DNA from: MPNP01 sp026710155
GTDB lineage: Bacteria > Pseudomonadota > Alphaproteobacteria > Rhodobacterales > Rhodobacteraceae
Assembly (NCBI GenBank): GCA_965200885.1
Contig: OZ241737.1
Span: 3,182,499 to 3,246,498 of the forward strand
Direction: 5' to 3'
Length of the DNA stretch: 64,000 nucleotides
Shown here: positions 18,331-27,125 of the stretch, in pieces
How positions within the stretch are numbered: position 1 is the first letter of the stretch
Layout of the letters: every line of letters starts with the position of its first letter
Program-made: the position numbers and the translations under genes
The notes under the pieces: generated by a model
Told to the model about the DNA's origin: nothing
Database searches by the model: none
What the model saw: only the letters and a program-made list of their open reading frames with translations

Positions 18331-18613
18331 AGATCAAGAGGGACGGAAACGGTAGTAAGTATATCCAATGGGCTTCAGACCCTTCAGGAAACGGTTTGAA
18401 GCGAGCCTGGGTGCAGACCCGAAAGGAGAGAAGGATTGGGCCGGGACAGGGCGGTATTTGAATGTTGTTCGTTGTAATGAAGACAGCGGCAATCCTAGTG
18501 GGAACGATACTGACTTCCCGGTTTATTGCAATTTGCCAGATGAGCAAATTCTGTGGGCATTCATCAGCATGGTGAATGCAATAACCGGATGCAAGAAAAC
18601 AGAATCGGACTGA
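18327..18613 (+). pseudogene. Third gene of the DUF2806 operon, one-base frameshift
   Basis: The ATGA overlap with the DUF2806 stop starts MKIKRDGNGSKYIQWASDPS. A missing base in the CCC near 18420 shifts the frame, after which KGEKDWAGTGRYLNVVRCNE and FPVYCNLPDEQILWAFISMV run to a stop at 18613. With the base restored the product would be about 95 aa. No family is recognised. A sequencing error is a real alternative. Confidence 0.55.
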
Positions 18614-18752
18614 TAACATGTACATCCCTGCTTTTTCCCAAATGCTTGTCAGGCAAAATATAATTTCAGGAACCGGCCATGGTGGAATATTTCTTGCCTC
18701 AATTCGCTCTGGCCATTATATTCCCTGAAAAGGAAAAGCTACAGGAATTACG

Positions 18753-19028
18753 ATGAAGGATATTGATAAGATTTTGAAACCATACGTCGAGAAACAACTG
18801 GCTCCTGCAACGATTGTCGATTTGTATTCGGAAGAGGCTGAAGATGTTGACAGTGATCCCATCCTCGAAATCAATGTGGTTTACGAGGCAAAAAACAACC
18901 TCATTGATCCGGAAAAAGTCTTGGGATTGGCCCGGAGTTTGAGACAGCCTCTCAGTGAAATGGATTCGGACCCCTATCCTGTTTTTACATTCATGATTCC
19001 CGAAGAAGTAGACATTGCAACCGCGTGA
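18753..19028 (+). CDS. Partner of HEPN-like protein, 91 aa (copy 1)
   Basis: A helix with LAPATIVDLYSEEAED is followed by DPILEINVVYEAKNNLIDPE and LARSLRQPLSE. A related copy lies at 44276-44554. It overlaps the HEPN-like gene by 14 bp, and both loci keep the same overlap and a TTG start for the second gene. The layout suggests a toxin-antitoxin pair with this as the antitoxin side, by inference. Confidence 0.65.
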   Translation: MKDIDKILKPYVEKQLAPATIVDLYSEEAEDVDSDPILEINVVYEAKNNLIDPEKVLGLARSLRQPLSEMDSDPYPVFTFMIPEEVDIATA

Positions 19029-19518
19029 TCTCATCGTCACTGCCAAGCGATTGGTAGGAAGAAGCCGTACAGGCCAGTCAAGGCAGGCGGATCTCAAGAG
19101 GGCCTTGAGCACCGCCTACTTTGCAATGTTCCATGCCGTCTGCCGGCATTGTGCGGATTGCTTTGTCGGGAAGACCACAACCAACAGGAGTTTATCGGCT
19201 TGGACGCAGGCCTATCGTTCTGTCAACCACGGACATGCCAAAACACAGTACGGAAAAAAAGCAGTAATGAATGATTTTCCTGCAGATATCCAGAATTTTG
19301 CCAGCAAGTTTGTCGAACTCCAGAAAAAACGCCATCAGGCTGACTACGATCCCATACACAAGTTCAAGCGTCACGACGTTTTGAATGAGATTTATGCTGC
19401 CGAGGTTGCGATCAAGCAACTGCAGGCATTAGGCATTAGGCATCAAGGACAAAAGGGCATTTGCTGTCTGGACTGCAATGACAACAAGATAAATAGTCCA
19501 TTACCCCCTCCTCAGTGA
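19015..19518 (+). CDS. HEPN-like protein, 167 aa, C-terminus altered by a 7-bp repeat
   Basis: The start is a TTG inside the previous gene. The helical bundle LKRALSTAYFAMFHAVCRHC and LQKKRHQADYDPIHKF resembles HEPN-type proteins, with an R.HxADYD segment as possible active site. In the copy at 44541-45014 the end reads differently. Here a tandem GGCATTA duplication near 19431 shifts the frame; undoing it gives an end KRAFAVWTAMTTR stopping at 19492. It may act as an RNase toxin, by family analogy. Confidence 0.6.
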   Translation: MQPRDLIVTAKRLVGRSRTGQSRQADLKRALSTAYFAMFHAVCRHCADCFVGKTTTNRSLSAWTQAYRSVNHGHAKTQYGKKAVMNDFPADIQNFASKFVELQKKRHQADYDPIHKFKRHDVLNEIYAAEVAIKQLQALGIRHQGQKGICCLDCNDNKINSPLPPPQ

Positions 19519-19636
19519 AAACAGATTGCCACATTCATTATCCAGACGTCCCTCTCGGATATTGCAGGATTCCGCCCTGATTCCCATATATCCTAACCAT
19601 TGTGACAAACTGGACGAAAGGGGAGCTGCATCATGG

Positions 19637-19731
19637 ATGAAAACCGGGCCCGGTCGTCATGCTGCGGGGACTGTAACGATTCCGGGCCATCCAGCCCGGA
19701 TACGACCCGGGGGGGATTTGTGTGAATCCAG
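19637..19731 (+). pseudogene. Element B right-end scrap
   Basis: It matches the last 95 bp or so of element B (GGGCCCGGTCGTCATGCTGC, ending GTGTGAATCCAGTAG). Nothing of the rest of the element adjoins it. Confidence 0.65.
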
Positions 19732-19803
19732 TAGCCTGACCACTTGGTCTACTCATGGCAGCCCTGCTGAAATTGAAAATGAGTAATGAAAAAGAATACC
19801 TGC

Positions 19804-20892
19804 TTAGAAAGAATAAGGGAATGAGTGCTTAATAACCCCTGCATCATAATCGTCAATTGATATTACAATTCCTTTGCGACAGGCAGTCTGTATTGCTTCA
19901 ATGACCTTCAAGGATTGAAGCCCTTCCCTGCCCGAAACAAGTGGCTTGGATTTTCCCCTGATAACATCAGCAAAATGTGAAATTTGATTCACCAGAGGGT
20001 CTGAAGACCCTCTGGTCAAAGAAGTTGCCGATATTGGCGTCCACCAGTCACGCAATCCTTCACGATGAGTCCATAGACGCAAATCTGGTAATGATAATGA
20101 ACCATGCGATCCTCCAATCCAATAACTGCTTTCGGAAGTTGGCGGATAAATGGGGTATTCACCCGAAGTTAACTCCCAACTCCAGGGTGCCACAATGCTG
20201 TCAGAAACGGTAACCGTTCCAATGGCACCATTGTTGAATTTCAATATCGCTGCGGCAATATCCTCATTTTCGTATCCCCTCATGGAGGGAGCAGAAAGGC
20301 CTTGAACTGTTTCCACATCACCACATAGGTATCGTATCAGATCAATATCATGTGCCAAGTTGACTGAAATTGGTCCTGCGCCAAATTTTTTTCGCCAGGG
20401 AGCATTATCAAAATAATTGTCAGGTTTGTAAAACCATGTATTGATATGCACAGCCCTGATGTTTCCTATTTCACCATTGGAAATTACTTCCCTTGCTTTG
20501 CATATGATGGGATTGAACCGTCGGTGATGACCAACCATAAGCGGCACGCCCTTGCTCTCTGCTTCCAAGACCAAACCGTTACATTCACGAAAGGTGGTTC
20601 CAAGTGGTTTTTCAACAAGTACAGGACATCCTTGCCTAATACATGCTAGCCCCTGGGATACATGCAATGTCGTAGGTGTTGCTAGGATTACACCATCTGG
20701 TGAATGCTCTGCAAACAACTCGTCCAAAGTAACATGGCAAGGTATGTTGAGGTTAGCTGCATAATTCTGCCCTTCTTTATCGGTTTCCATGATGGCACAT
20801 AGCGTAATTCCTGGTAATTGGTCTATTGCATCAGCATGCCGCCTGCCAGCAAGACCAATACCCGCTATAGCCATTCGTAATGTCTCGGACAT
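19804..20892 (-). CDS. Gfo/Idh/MocA family oxidoreductase, 362 aa
   Basis: A Rossmann NAD(P) site is at the N-terminus (MAIAGIGLAGRRHADAID). The EKPLGTTFRE motif carries the conserved Lys. The C-terminal substrate domain has MVGHHRRFNP and AHDIDLIRYLCGD. It probably oxidises or reduces a sugar or inositol derivative; the substrate cannot be told from sequence. It is monocistronic. Confidence 0.9.
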   Translation of the reverse strand: MSETLRMAIAGIGLAGRRHADAIDQLPGITLCAIMETDKEGQNYAANLNIPCHVTLDELFAEHSPDGVILATPTTLHVSQGLACIRQGCPVLVEKPLGTTFRECNGLVLEAESKGVPLMVGHHRRFNPIICKAREVISNGEIGNIRAVHINTWFYKPDNYFDNAPWRKKFGAGPISVNLAHDIDLIRYLCGDVETVQGLSAPSMRGYENEDIAAAILKFNNGAIGTVTVSDSIVAPWSWELTSGEYPIYPPTSESSYWIGGSHGSLSLPDLRLWTHREGLRDWWTPISATSLTRGSSDPLVNQISHFADVIRGKSKPLVSGREGLQSLKVIEAIQTACRKGIVISIDDYDAGVIKHSFPYSF

Positions 20893-20989
20893 GAGTACTT
20901 TTCTTGAAAAAACAGCTGGATTTCAATGCAAGTCAAGAATCGAAAAATCTTGCATTCGACATTAATTCGATATTGTGATTCACTCAGTT

Positions 20990-21811
20990 TCAATAACCGG
21001 TTGACACAAGAGGCCTACCAATTCTTGCATCCTGAATTGCAGAAACCAAATGTGCCATTCTGTTGTTGTCGCTTGGATGGGTTTGCAAAAAACTGACAGT
21101 ATAAATCCCCATATTGGCTTGTCGGGCGCTTTCGCGTGTGGCTCTTACGAGAAAATCCTGCATTGCCTCAGGCCTGTAACCAGCATACAGAAGAATATAA
21201 ACCGCTGCCCGATCAGCCTCCAGTTCCATCTCCGGACTATAGGCTGTTGCCCCGAACCCGGCACCCAAATCTGCCCAATATTGTTGACTTTCGGGGGTGG
21301 CATTGTCAGAAACCAATGCTAGGGCAATACTTTGCCCAATCAAGGCGTTCATATATTTTTTGTCTACATGAACAAACATGACGTGGGCAAACTCGTGAGC
21401 CAGTACAGCTGCAACTTCATCATCTGAACCCGAGATGTTTATCAAACCACCAAATAAGTGAATATCACTGTTCTCATCCGCTGCTGCGTTGATTTGTGGA
21501 TTATTTTGATGAATATAAATTGCGGATCTCTGTATCAGGTCGCAATGATATTGTGATCTTTGAAGATCCAGGCAAACCCTGTAGCTTGCTGACCTGATTC
21601 TCGGTGCAATTCGATTCACGGTAGCTTGCATACGAAATGGATGTATGTCCCGAGGTGGTGACAGGTAAGTTTCATTCAGTATTCTATTGGCTTCTACATA
21701 TTGTTCATGACTGGGTTCATTAATTTCAATGGACTCCATACAACCAGAAATTGTTGACGCCATGATTGCGAATAAAATGATGGAAAGTGGTTTCTTCATT
21801 GTTGTCAGCAT
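20990..21811 (-). CDS. M48-family metalloprotease lipoprotein, 273 aa
   Basis: The signal sequence ends in a lipobox (ISGC, Cys24). The zinc motif HEFAH is at residues 139-143, the third ligand Glu is in EMELEADRAAVYILLYAGY, and the late conserved THPSDNNRMAHL is present. This is a periplasmic, membrane-anchored peptidase of the Oma1/BepA-like M48 group, likely for envelope protein quality control. An internal Met (MKKPLSII) is an equally good start. Confidence 0.87.
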   Translation of the reverse strand: MLTTMKKPLSIILFAIMASTISGCMESIEINEPSHEQYVEANRILNETYLSPPRDIHPFRMQATVNRIAPRIRSASYRVCLDLQRSQYHCDLIQRSAIYIHQNNPQINAAADENSDIHLFGGLINISGSDDEVAAVLAHEFAHVMFVHVDKKYMNALIGQSIALALVSDNATPESQQYWADLGAGFGATAYSPEMELEADRAAVYILLYAGYRPEAMQDFLVRATRESARQANMGIYTVSFLQTHPSDNNRMAHLVSAIQDARIGRPLVSTGY

Positions 21812-21968
21812 TACAGATGTTTGATTAGGGTAAATTCCTGTTGGATTGAGATTTATTATTTTCTTATTTCAGATTTACAACCAAAATTATCCAACAACCC
21901 CTTTAATAATTAGGAGTTTGGAAATTTCCTAACCGATTGAAAGAGGTTTGGAGGAAAGGTCTGAAAAT

Positions 21969-22228
21969 TCACGAATTCAGTCTAATGGCCTTCCTTTTCA
22001 ACCGTTCGTTCATTTGCTTATCCGCCTCATCCGTGCCATCATGAAAGGTCCCAAACCACTTGTCAAAAGGGAAAATTCCATCCGAATAATTCACCTCAAA
22101 ATATTTGTGATGGAGGTAATGCGCAAAACAATGGGTATCAATTGGACCCTTTCCTTCTATGACGATCTTGTCAAAACCAGTATGGTCAGGTCCCGGAGAC
22201 AAGCCTGCATGAAACAGCTGATTTATGC
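21969..22228 (-). pseudogene. Sterol desaturase/fatty-acid hydroxylase family, C-terminal part
   Basis: The frame, open up to the G-element joint at 22229, reads FAHYLHHKYFEVNYSDGIFP and FDKWFGTFHDGTDEADKQM. HYLHHKYFEVNY is the last His motif of the di-iron membrane hydroxylases. The first part, with the other His boxes and membrane helices, is absent. G-element 2 cuts it. Confidence 0.7.
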
Positions 22229-22837
22229 GGGATTACATATTTGATTAAGCACGCCTGAAGCGATCAATCCACCAGTTTGTCGAGGTAATACTCAAACTGC
22301 TTCTGCCTCAATTCTATTTCCCTCGCCAATTCCCTCGCCTGACCCTCCCAGCAACCCAGTCGTTCAACAATCCTCGCCTGTTCCTCGATGGGGGGGGGTG
22401 GCTGATTTCAAGATTTTCAAGAACCGCCTTCCGAAGCCCCGGAATGGCATGCCCCCTTCCCGATTGGGATGACATGAGAATTCCCTGCCTCTTCTTCAAT
22501 ACATGAAACAGGTGTTTTGTCAGAACATCGGGCGTTTTCGACGCTGCAACACAACAATGGGCTCCTGCCCAAAACCGAATCGGCATGAAATTCACATGGC
22601 CGGCCGATGCACCGCCCTGGCTAATGGCAATGGAATCAGGTTCGGCGTTGAATTGATTGTGACGGCCGGATGGCTTGACACCCCCGTTCATGACAGGATA
22701 CTCCCCTGTCATGACCATGGAGGTTTTATTCAACTGGGTTCCAATCCGGATATCTGCGACATCTCCAAGTTTCATCAGGTGGGATTATACGGATCGGGAG
22801 GGAAATTGCAAAAATGCTTAATCAAATATGTAATCCC
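22229..22837 (-). mobile_element. G-element 2: half-HsdS gene between 22-bp inverted repeats (609 bp)
   Basis: The ends are identical to those of G-element 1: GGGATTACATATTTGATTAA plus GC at 22229-22250 and its inverse at 22816-22837. The gene ends and leader are similar, but the recognition-domain interior is different. It lies inside a sterol desaturase gene. No obvious target duplication is seen. Confidence 0.78.
22264..22775 (-). pseudogene. Half-length HsdS, one frameshift at a C9 tract
   Basis: MKLGDVADIRIGTQLNKTSM, SIAISQGGASAGHVNFMPIR and HVLKKRQGILMSSQSGRGHA are good HsdS recognition-domain sequence. At the run of nine G (22390-22398; C on the coding strand) the frame is lost. With seven or ten C it would read PPPIEEQARIVERL and end QFEYYLDKLVD. 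The gene is otherwise intact, about 170 codons. The tract could switch the gene by slippage, or its length could be misread. Confidence 0.75.
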
Positions 22838-22911
22838 GTTTTTTTATGGGAATTATGTTGCTATTCCCTATTCAGGGTTACGCCGAGAATCGTTAAAAAG
22901 ACACCTTAAGG

Positions 22912-23100
22912 ATTGACTTTCACCTCCCCCCGTGTCTGTATGAAGTGGTAAAGGGTCGGGCGGGTGACTCCAGTGATCTTGGCAATCGAGCTCTTGGAGA
23001 CACCCGGCTTGAGAGACCGCAGGATTTCCTCCTCACTTCAATCCAAACGTGACTGTCCATGCCCTTTCGGTCGTCCCAGTTTTTTCGTGATGCATATGCC
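22912..23100 (-). pseudogene. Serine recombinase C-terminal remnant
   Basis: One frame reads KKLGRPKGHGQSRLD, then SLKPGVSKSSIAKITGVTRP and TLYHFIQTRGEVK: the linker and helix-turn-helix of a resolvase. The catalytic domain is missing and the frame is interrupted. Confidence 0.6.
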
Positions 23101-23162
23101 CGAGCCAACCCTCGAGACTGTGAAAAAATTGGATGATCAGTTGTTGGGGCGCTTTTTCCCGG

Positions 23163-23378
23163 TCACAAAACATCAGCCAATTTGACTGGAAACCGGGGCA
23201 TTTTCCTGGTCAAAACACACTCCTCCCCAGAAAAAACCGCATGCCAATCCCCCGTTTTCTCACTGGGAATCCTGAGGTTGAGGGTGGTCCTGAGGGAAAG
23301 ATAACGCCGGGGCGTGGTTGATGGAATCACCAGTGGACAACCACCTGCGGCAAGGAGGTGTTCCATCCTACCGTCCAA
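23163..23378 (-). other. Open frame of unknown origin, 71 codons
   Basis: HLLAAGGCPLVIPSTTPRRY and LNLRIPSEKTGDWHAVFSGE look like real protein sequence but I do not recognise the family. It runs to a stop near the resolvase remnant and is probably a gene fragment. Confidence 0.25.
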
Positions 23379-23410
23379 GCTGGTTCCCGGTTGTAACCCG
23401 GATTTCTCTT

Positions 23411-23585
23411 ATACCATTTCTTAAAAGTAATGACTCATGGCAGAATATAAAAAGTCTTCGAGACATCCACCTCAGAAACAACACTTTCAAGCCATTAACA
23501 AAGGTATGTTGATACTGTAAGTTCTAGAAAAATTGGAAGAATAATTTGGAGATACCTATTGATGGTTACTTTTGAGAAATGGTAT
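23411..23585. repeat. 175-bp MITE, ATACCATTTC ends (copy 1)
   Basis: ATACCATTTCTTAAAAGTAA (23411-23430) and TTACTTTTGAGAAATGGTAT (23566-23585) form near-perfect inverted ends. The same design and length recur at 34681-34859, including GACTCATGG and GATGGTTACT just inside the ends. Confidence 0.65.
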
Positions 23586-23679
23586 TACATCACAAAATGT
23601 TGCATTTGTCCAATCCCTCCATCATGGAGATCCTGAATATTGACTTCAGAAAGCCATTTGGCAATGGTTATTTTCCGGA

Positions 23680-23931
23680 ATGGATACCACCATGATCCAA
23701 AAGCCTGACTATCTGGAAAGGCGTGTTGAGGATTTAAGAAAATGGAATTGGAAATTGTACCTTGATTCAAAATTCAACACATTCTCCAAATCTATTCTTG
23801 ATGAAAACGGGGAATTGGAGGATACATCCTCCAATCGATTAGTAAGCTTGGGATTAATCCCATTTTTCCAATTGCAATTCCGTTGGGAAAGTTTAAATCC
23901 ATTTAACCGGAATGATCCAGATTGGGTGTAG
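23680..23931 (+). CDS. Hypothetical protein, 83 aa
   Basis: It is Trp/Lys-rich (YLERRVEDLRKWNWKLYLDS) with no recognised family. It could be a gene fragment. It lies between a MITE and the ApeA-like remnant. Confidence 0.35.
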   Translation: MDTTMIQKPDYLERRVEDLRKWNWKLYLDSKFNTFSKSILDENGELEDTSSNRLVSLGLIPFFQLQFRWESLNPFNRNDPDWV

Positions 23932-23966
23932 CCCCACTCAATATTAATGGTTGGAGGGCTTGAAGA

Positions 23967-24147
23967 TTGGATTTGGACCAGAATTCAAATTACGAATGGA
24001 TTTGGACTTTTTGGTTTCCTGATGGAGAAAAGGACAGATTATCCGGCAAGGTTACCTATTCTCCGGAGCAAGGCATCAAACTGAAACTGATGTTTTCCGG
24101 AGAACATGGGTTAATTCATGATGTAAATAACGGTTTCCTGTCAAAGG
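23967..24147 (+). pseudogene. ApeA-like N-terminal domain, cut by element B
   Basis: YEWIWTFWFPDGEKDRLSGK and VTYSPEQGIKLKLMFSG match the start of ApeA-type N-terminal domains (tryptophan, FPD/LPE, GxLTYsPExGIxLeL). ApeA proteins pair this with a C-terminal HEPN RNase in phage defence. Here the frame runs straight into the left end of element B (CTACCATATTCACACAT) and the remainder is gone. Confidence 0.5.
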
Positions 24148-24300
24148 CTACCATATTCACACATCTTTTTTTAGTTGGTCTCTGCCTTTTCACCTGCGAT
24201 TTGATTCTCTCTGACCGCCATTGAATTGAAGCAGGAGATTGACAAATGGAACAGGAGGTATCATCCCTTGGGAGACTGTCGCCCGGGTTCGGCCGGGGTA
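24148..24300 (+). pseudogene. Element B left-end fragment
   Basis: It starts with the terminal repeat CTACCATATTCACACAT and runs through the leader to ATGGAACAGGAGGTATCATC, the presumed transposase start. From 24301 to 24556 there is no gene; a loose ACTGAATG...CATTCAGT inverted pair lies near 24436-24467. Confidence 0.6.
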
Positions 24301-24556
24301 CTGGTCAGGGTTTCCCATGACCATGCCGTATAGGGTGATGCCGGCAGGCTGTCTGCTGGTCTTTGATGTGGATTGGTGAAATTTTGATCTTTTCCCCGGA
24401 TCACGGAATCCCCGACTAAGTCTCTTTGGTATTTACTGAATGAAGTGCGGGATTCCCCCACCATTCAGTAACATTATCATTGCCAAATCACCCTTCAACC
24501 ATTATATTCAGGGACAACAGGAAGGATACGAAGAATGTAGGAATTGGTGACAGTTG

Positions 24557-24992
24557 GGGAAACCCAGGTTTAATCCGGGATCCGGCCTAGATGACAGGAT
24601 GGGAGGCCTCCTTTCCCGGGGTGATGCGCACAGGCCTGAGGGGAATGGGGCGAACCGTTTCCCAGGCCATGTTTCCTACGGCTTACGCCGGGTCTTGCGG
24701 CCGAAGCTGGTCTCCACCGCGGTTTCGACCCGGAGCACGTGCCGGAGTGGGCCTGCAGCCGAAACACCTGATGGACCCGGCGCCGATGAAGGTCATGAGG
24801 CATCTTGAACGGGAAACAGCCCCGGTCTATGATCACTATGTCCCCCTTACGGAGACTAGAAAAATGTCCCCTGACCGAAGTCCGTCCGCAGGCATGGGAA
24901 GAGAGCGGGAAGGCAAGCGGCACTTCGTCCCCGGTCCGTGGAGGCAGGAGACCAGCCCCTGGGGAAAGTGGGCTCCCCCGCCGGCCAGTGGC
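24557..24992 (-). pseudogene. Element A transposase internal fragment
   Basis: Read on the minus strand it matches the middle of the DDE domain (PQGLVSCLH, LPMPADGLRSGDI and the Asp-containing IVIIDRGCFPF). Many substitutions and shifts mark it as old. It ends at the left terminal repeat of the next element B copy. Confidence 0.6.
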
Positions 24993-24993
24993 C

Positions 24994-26271
24994 CTACTGT
25001 ATTCACACATCTTTTTTTTGAGTTTGTCCCTGCCTTTTGATCGGCGATGTGTTTCCCTGTTTCCGTCATTGGACCGAGGCAGCGGATTGACCAATGGAAC
25101 AGGAGGCATCATCCTTTGGTGATCATCGCCTGGACCGGGCCAGCCGTTTCATCCATGATGGCCTGACAAGTCATGGTCCTGGCGGCACCCATGCCGGCGG
25201 GATACGCATTGGCCGTTTTCCGGGGAACGAACAGGTGACGGAGGACAGGATCATTGGGCCGGTGGCGGCCGCCCAATGGTGTTTCCTTAAGCAAAATTCA
25301 TGGAAATAGCATTCTATTTCGTTCCACATATTGATAAATGCCGCATACCCATTACTACATATTGACACCAATCTTGAGGTGTTTGGTGTCTGAACTCTTA
25401 AACGAATGCCATTGGGCGGCCGCCACCCCGTCCTGCGTCAAGGGGCTGCATGTCCTGTCGATACAGAATGCGACGGGTTTCCGCGATGATGGTCGTGGCA
25501 ACGGTCTGGTTGGCCATGCCACGATTGCGGTTGAAGCGGAACGTGGAGCCCTTTTGGGCCTGTTGGATGCCGGGCTGGTCGAACGGCGGGAGGATGATCC
25601 CGAACCGGCACTAGGCCAGGCCTTTGGTGACCGGCAGGGCTGCCGGTGGATGCGTCCATGGTGACGGTTGTTGCCGACGGTGAAGCCGGCATATGCGAGA
25701 TGTTTGCCGGTCTTGAAGGGCGGCCGACGGAAGAACATGGGGTTGCATTGCCGGCCCGGACAGAGGAAACGGACGGTCCGGCTGGCGGTCCGCTGTGGTT
25801 CGTCAACGATCAGGCATCCCCGGAACCATGCACCGGAAGAGGGTGTTTCCCCCATTCATCGGAGGCTTCCCACCAGTCATGATGGTTCATGTTTCGACCA
25901 GGCCCGTTGGATCATTCACCTGCTCGCCAGCGGTGGCTCACCGGACCATCAGGACGCAGGGTTTTGACATCGGGAGGGTATCGATGTCGACGGTGCCCTT
26001 CCTGAATCTCCGTGTGCTGACCCTGGTGGCTGGTGTTTCCTGCCTGCAGCTGGTGCAGGATCGCGACGGTGAGGGGAACAGGCCCCTAGGGGATGTGTTC
26101 ACACCGGCCGACCAAGAGGCCCCGGCCTTTGCAGCCTGGGTCCGTGCACGTCCTGGAGGGTGGAACCGCTGCCATGGAAAACCGGGTCCGGTTGTCATGC
26201 TGCGGGGACTGTACCGATTCCGGGCCGTACAACCTGGATATGACCTGGGAGGAAATGTGTGAATCCAGTAG
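24994..26271 (+). mobile_element. Element B, near full-length but decayed (1,278 bp with inserted MITE)
   Basis: The ends are CTACTGTATTCACACAT and the inverse of CTACTGGATTCACACAT. The broken transposase starts at 25094 (MEQEASSFGDHRLDRAS), has FPGNEQVTEDRII, later GNGLVGHATIAVEAE, and the Tn5-like end AAWVRARPGG and GPVVMLRGLYRF. A 141-bp MITE sits at 25274-25414. The whole is repeated exactly in inverse at 29864-31141. Confidence 0.7.
25274..25414 (+). repeat. 141-bp MITE derived from element A
   Basis: The ends CAATGGTGTTTCCTTAAG and the inverse of CAATGGCATTCGTTTAAG match element A's. It is flanked by a perfect 10-bp target duplication, GGCGGCCGCC, at 25264-25273 and 25415-25424. It has no coding capacity. 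Other copies are at 30721-30861 and 39478-39618. Confidence 0.85.
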
Positions 26272-26435
26272 GGTCGCAAGGGGGGGGGTCTGAAGAAACA
26301 TTTCGTCTCCCGCGGGAAGCTCTGCCTGCCGACATCGACCGCCTTTTGGCTGAATGCCCTTCCTGTGCCTGAACAGCCTGCTTGATCCAGGCATGGTGTG
26401 GGTGCTGGAGGGGAGATCGTGCCGGCGCTTGAGGG

Positions 26436-27055
26436 GCTAGGTGTATTGGTTGCAGGAGAACTTCTTCAAGTACATGCGCGAGGAGTTCAACCTTGATTCG
26501 CTGCCGGTCCATGAGCTTGCCTCACCTGATCCCGATGCTGCAATCGTCAACCCGGAATGGCGCCGGATTGACAGGGAGCACTGGAAGGTGAATCCCCGCC
26601 TGGGCACCATCCACAACAGGATGGCTGCCCAGATGGAACGAGTAACCCCTCACGGGAAAGGCTGGACCAATTGCAGCAGGATCTCGATGCCCAGCTGGCC
26701 AGGCTTGAAACCCTCGGGGAACTCCAGAAGAGCATCCCCGAAAGGATCAGGGTCGGTAACCTGAGGGGGAAAGATGCCCTTGATGTCCTGCCGGCTGGTG
26801 AAAGGCTGTTGCCGGACATTCTCCGGATGATTGCCGGGCGCGCGGAAACGGTGATGATGCGGGCGGATGCCGACATTGTTCCGGATCACGGTAGGGGGGA
26901 GTTACGGGTACGGGTACTGGGGACAGCAAGTGATGCCGGTGAAAAACATGTGAGGGAATTGCTGGAGGAATTGACGAGGACCGGAACATGCTTCCCGGAA
27001 ACCAACCCCCGGCTGGCTTATGAAACCTGTGGGTGGGGGATTGAAACATGGAGAT
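26436..27055 (+). pseudogene. C-terminal remnant of an unrelated DDE-type transposase
   Basis: VYWLQENFFKYMREEFNLDS, then AAIVNPEWRRID and, after a shift near 26660, LLPDILRMIAGRAETVMMRA and ADIVPDHGRGELRVRVLGTA. This block order is that of large 'putative transposase' proteins with a YWxQENFFKYM motif. Only the last third or so is present, with one frameshift. Confidence 0.55.
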
Positions 27056-27125
27056 AATTAGGTTGATGCAGTGGATCATAGTTGGACAGAAATAGTCTGA
27101 AGGTCATGAAGTCTGAAATTAGGGG

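Larger units (their letters stand above)
24994..26288 (+). repeat. Inverted repeat B, left arm (1,295 bp)
   Basis: The sequence appears to be the exact reverse complement of 29847-31141: element B, its MITE and 17 bp beyond its right end including a G9 run. Recombination between the arms would invert the 3.6 kb between them. From 26289 to 26435 there is no gene. Confidence 0.85.

Noticed and set aside
25355..25855. 166-codon minus-strand frame and its twin at 30280-30780
   Set aside because: These are chance frames through the MITE and the decayed element B gene; they appear twice only because of inverted repeat B.
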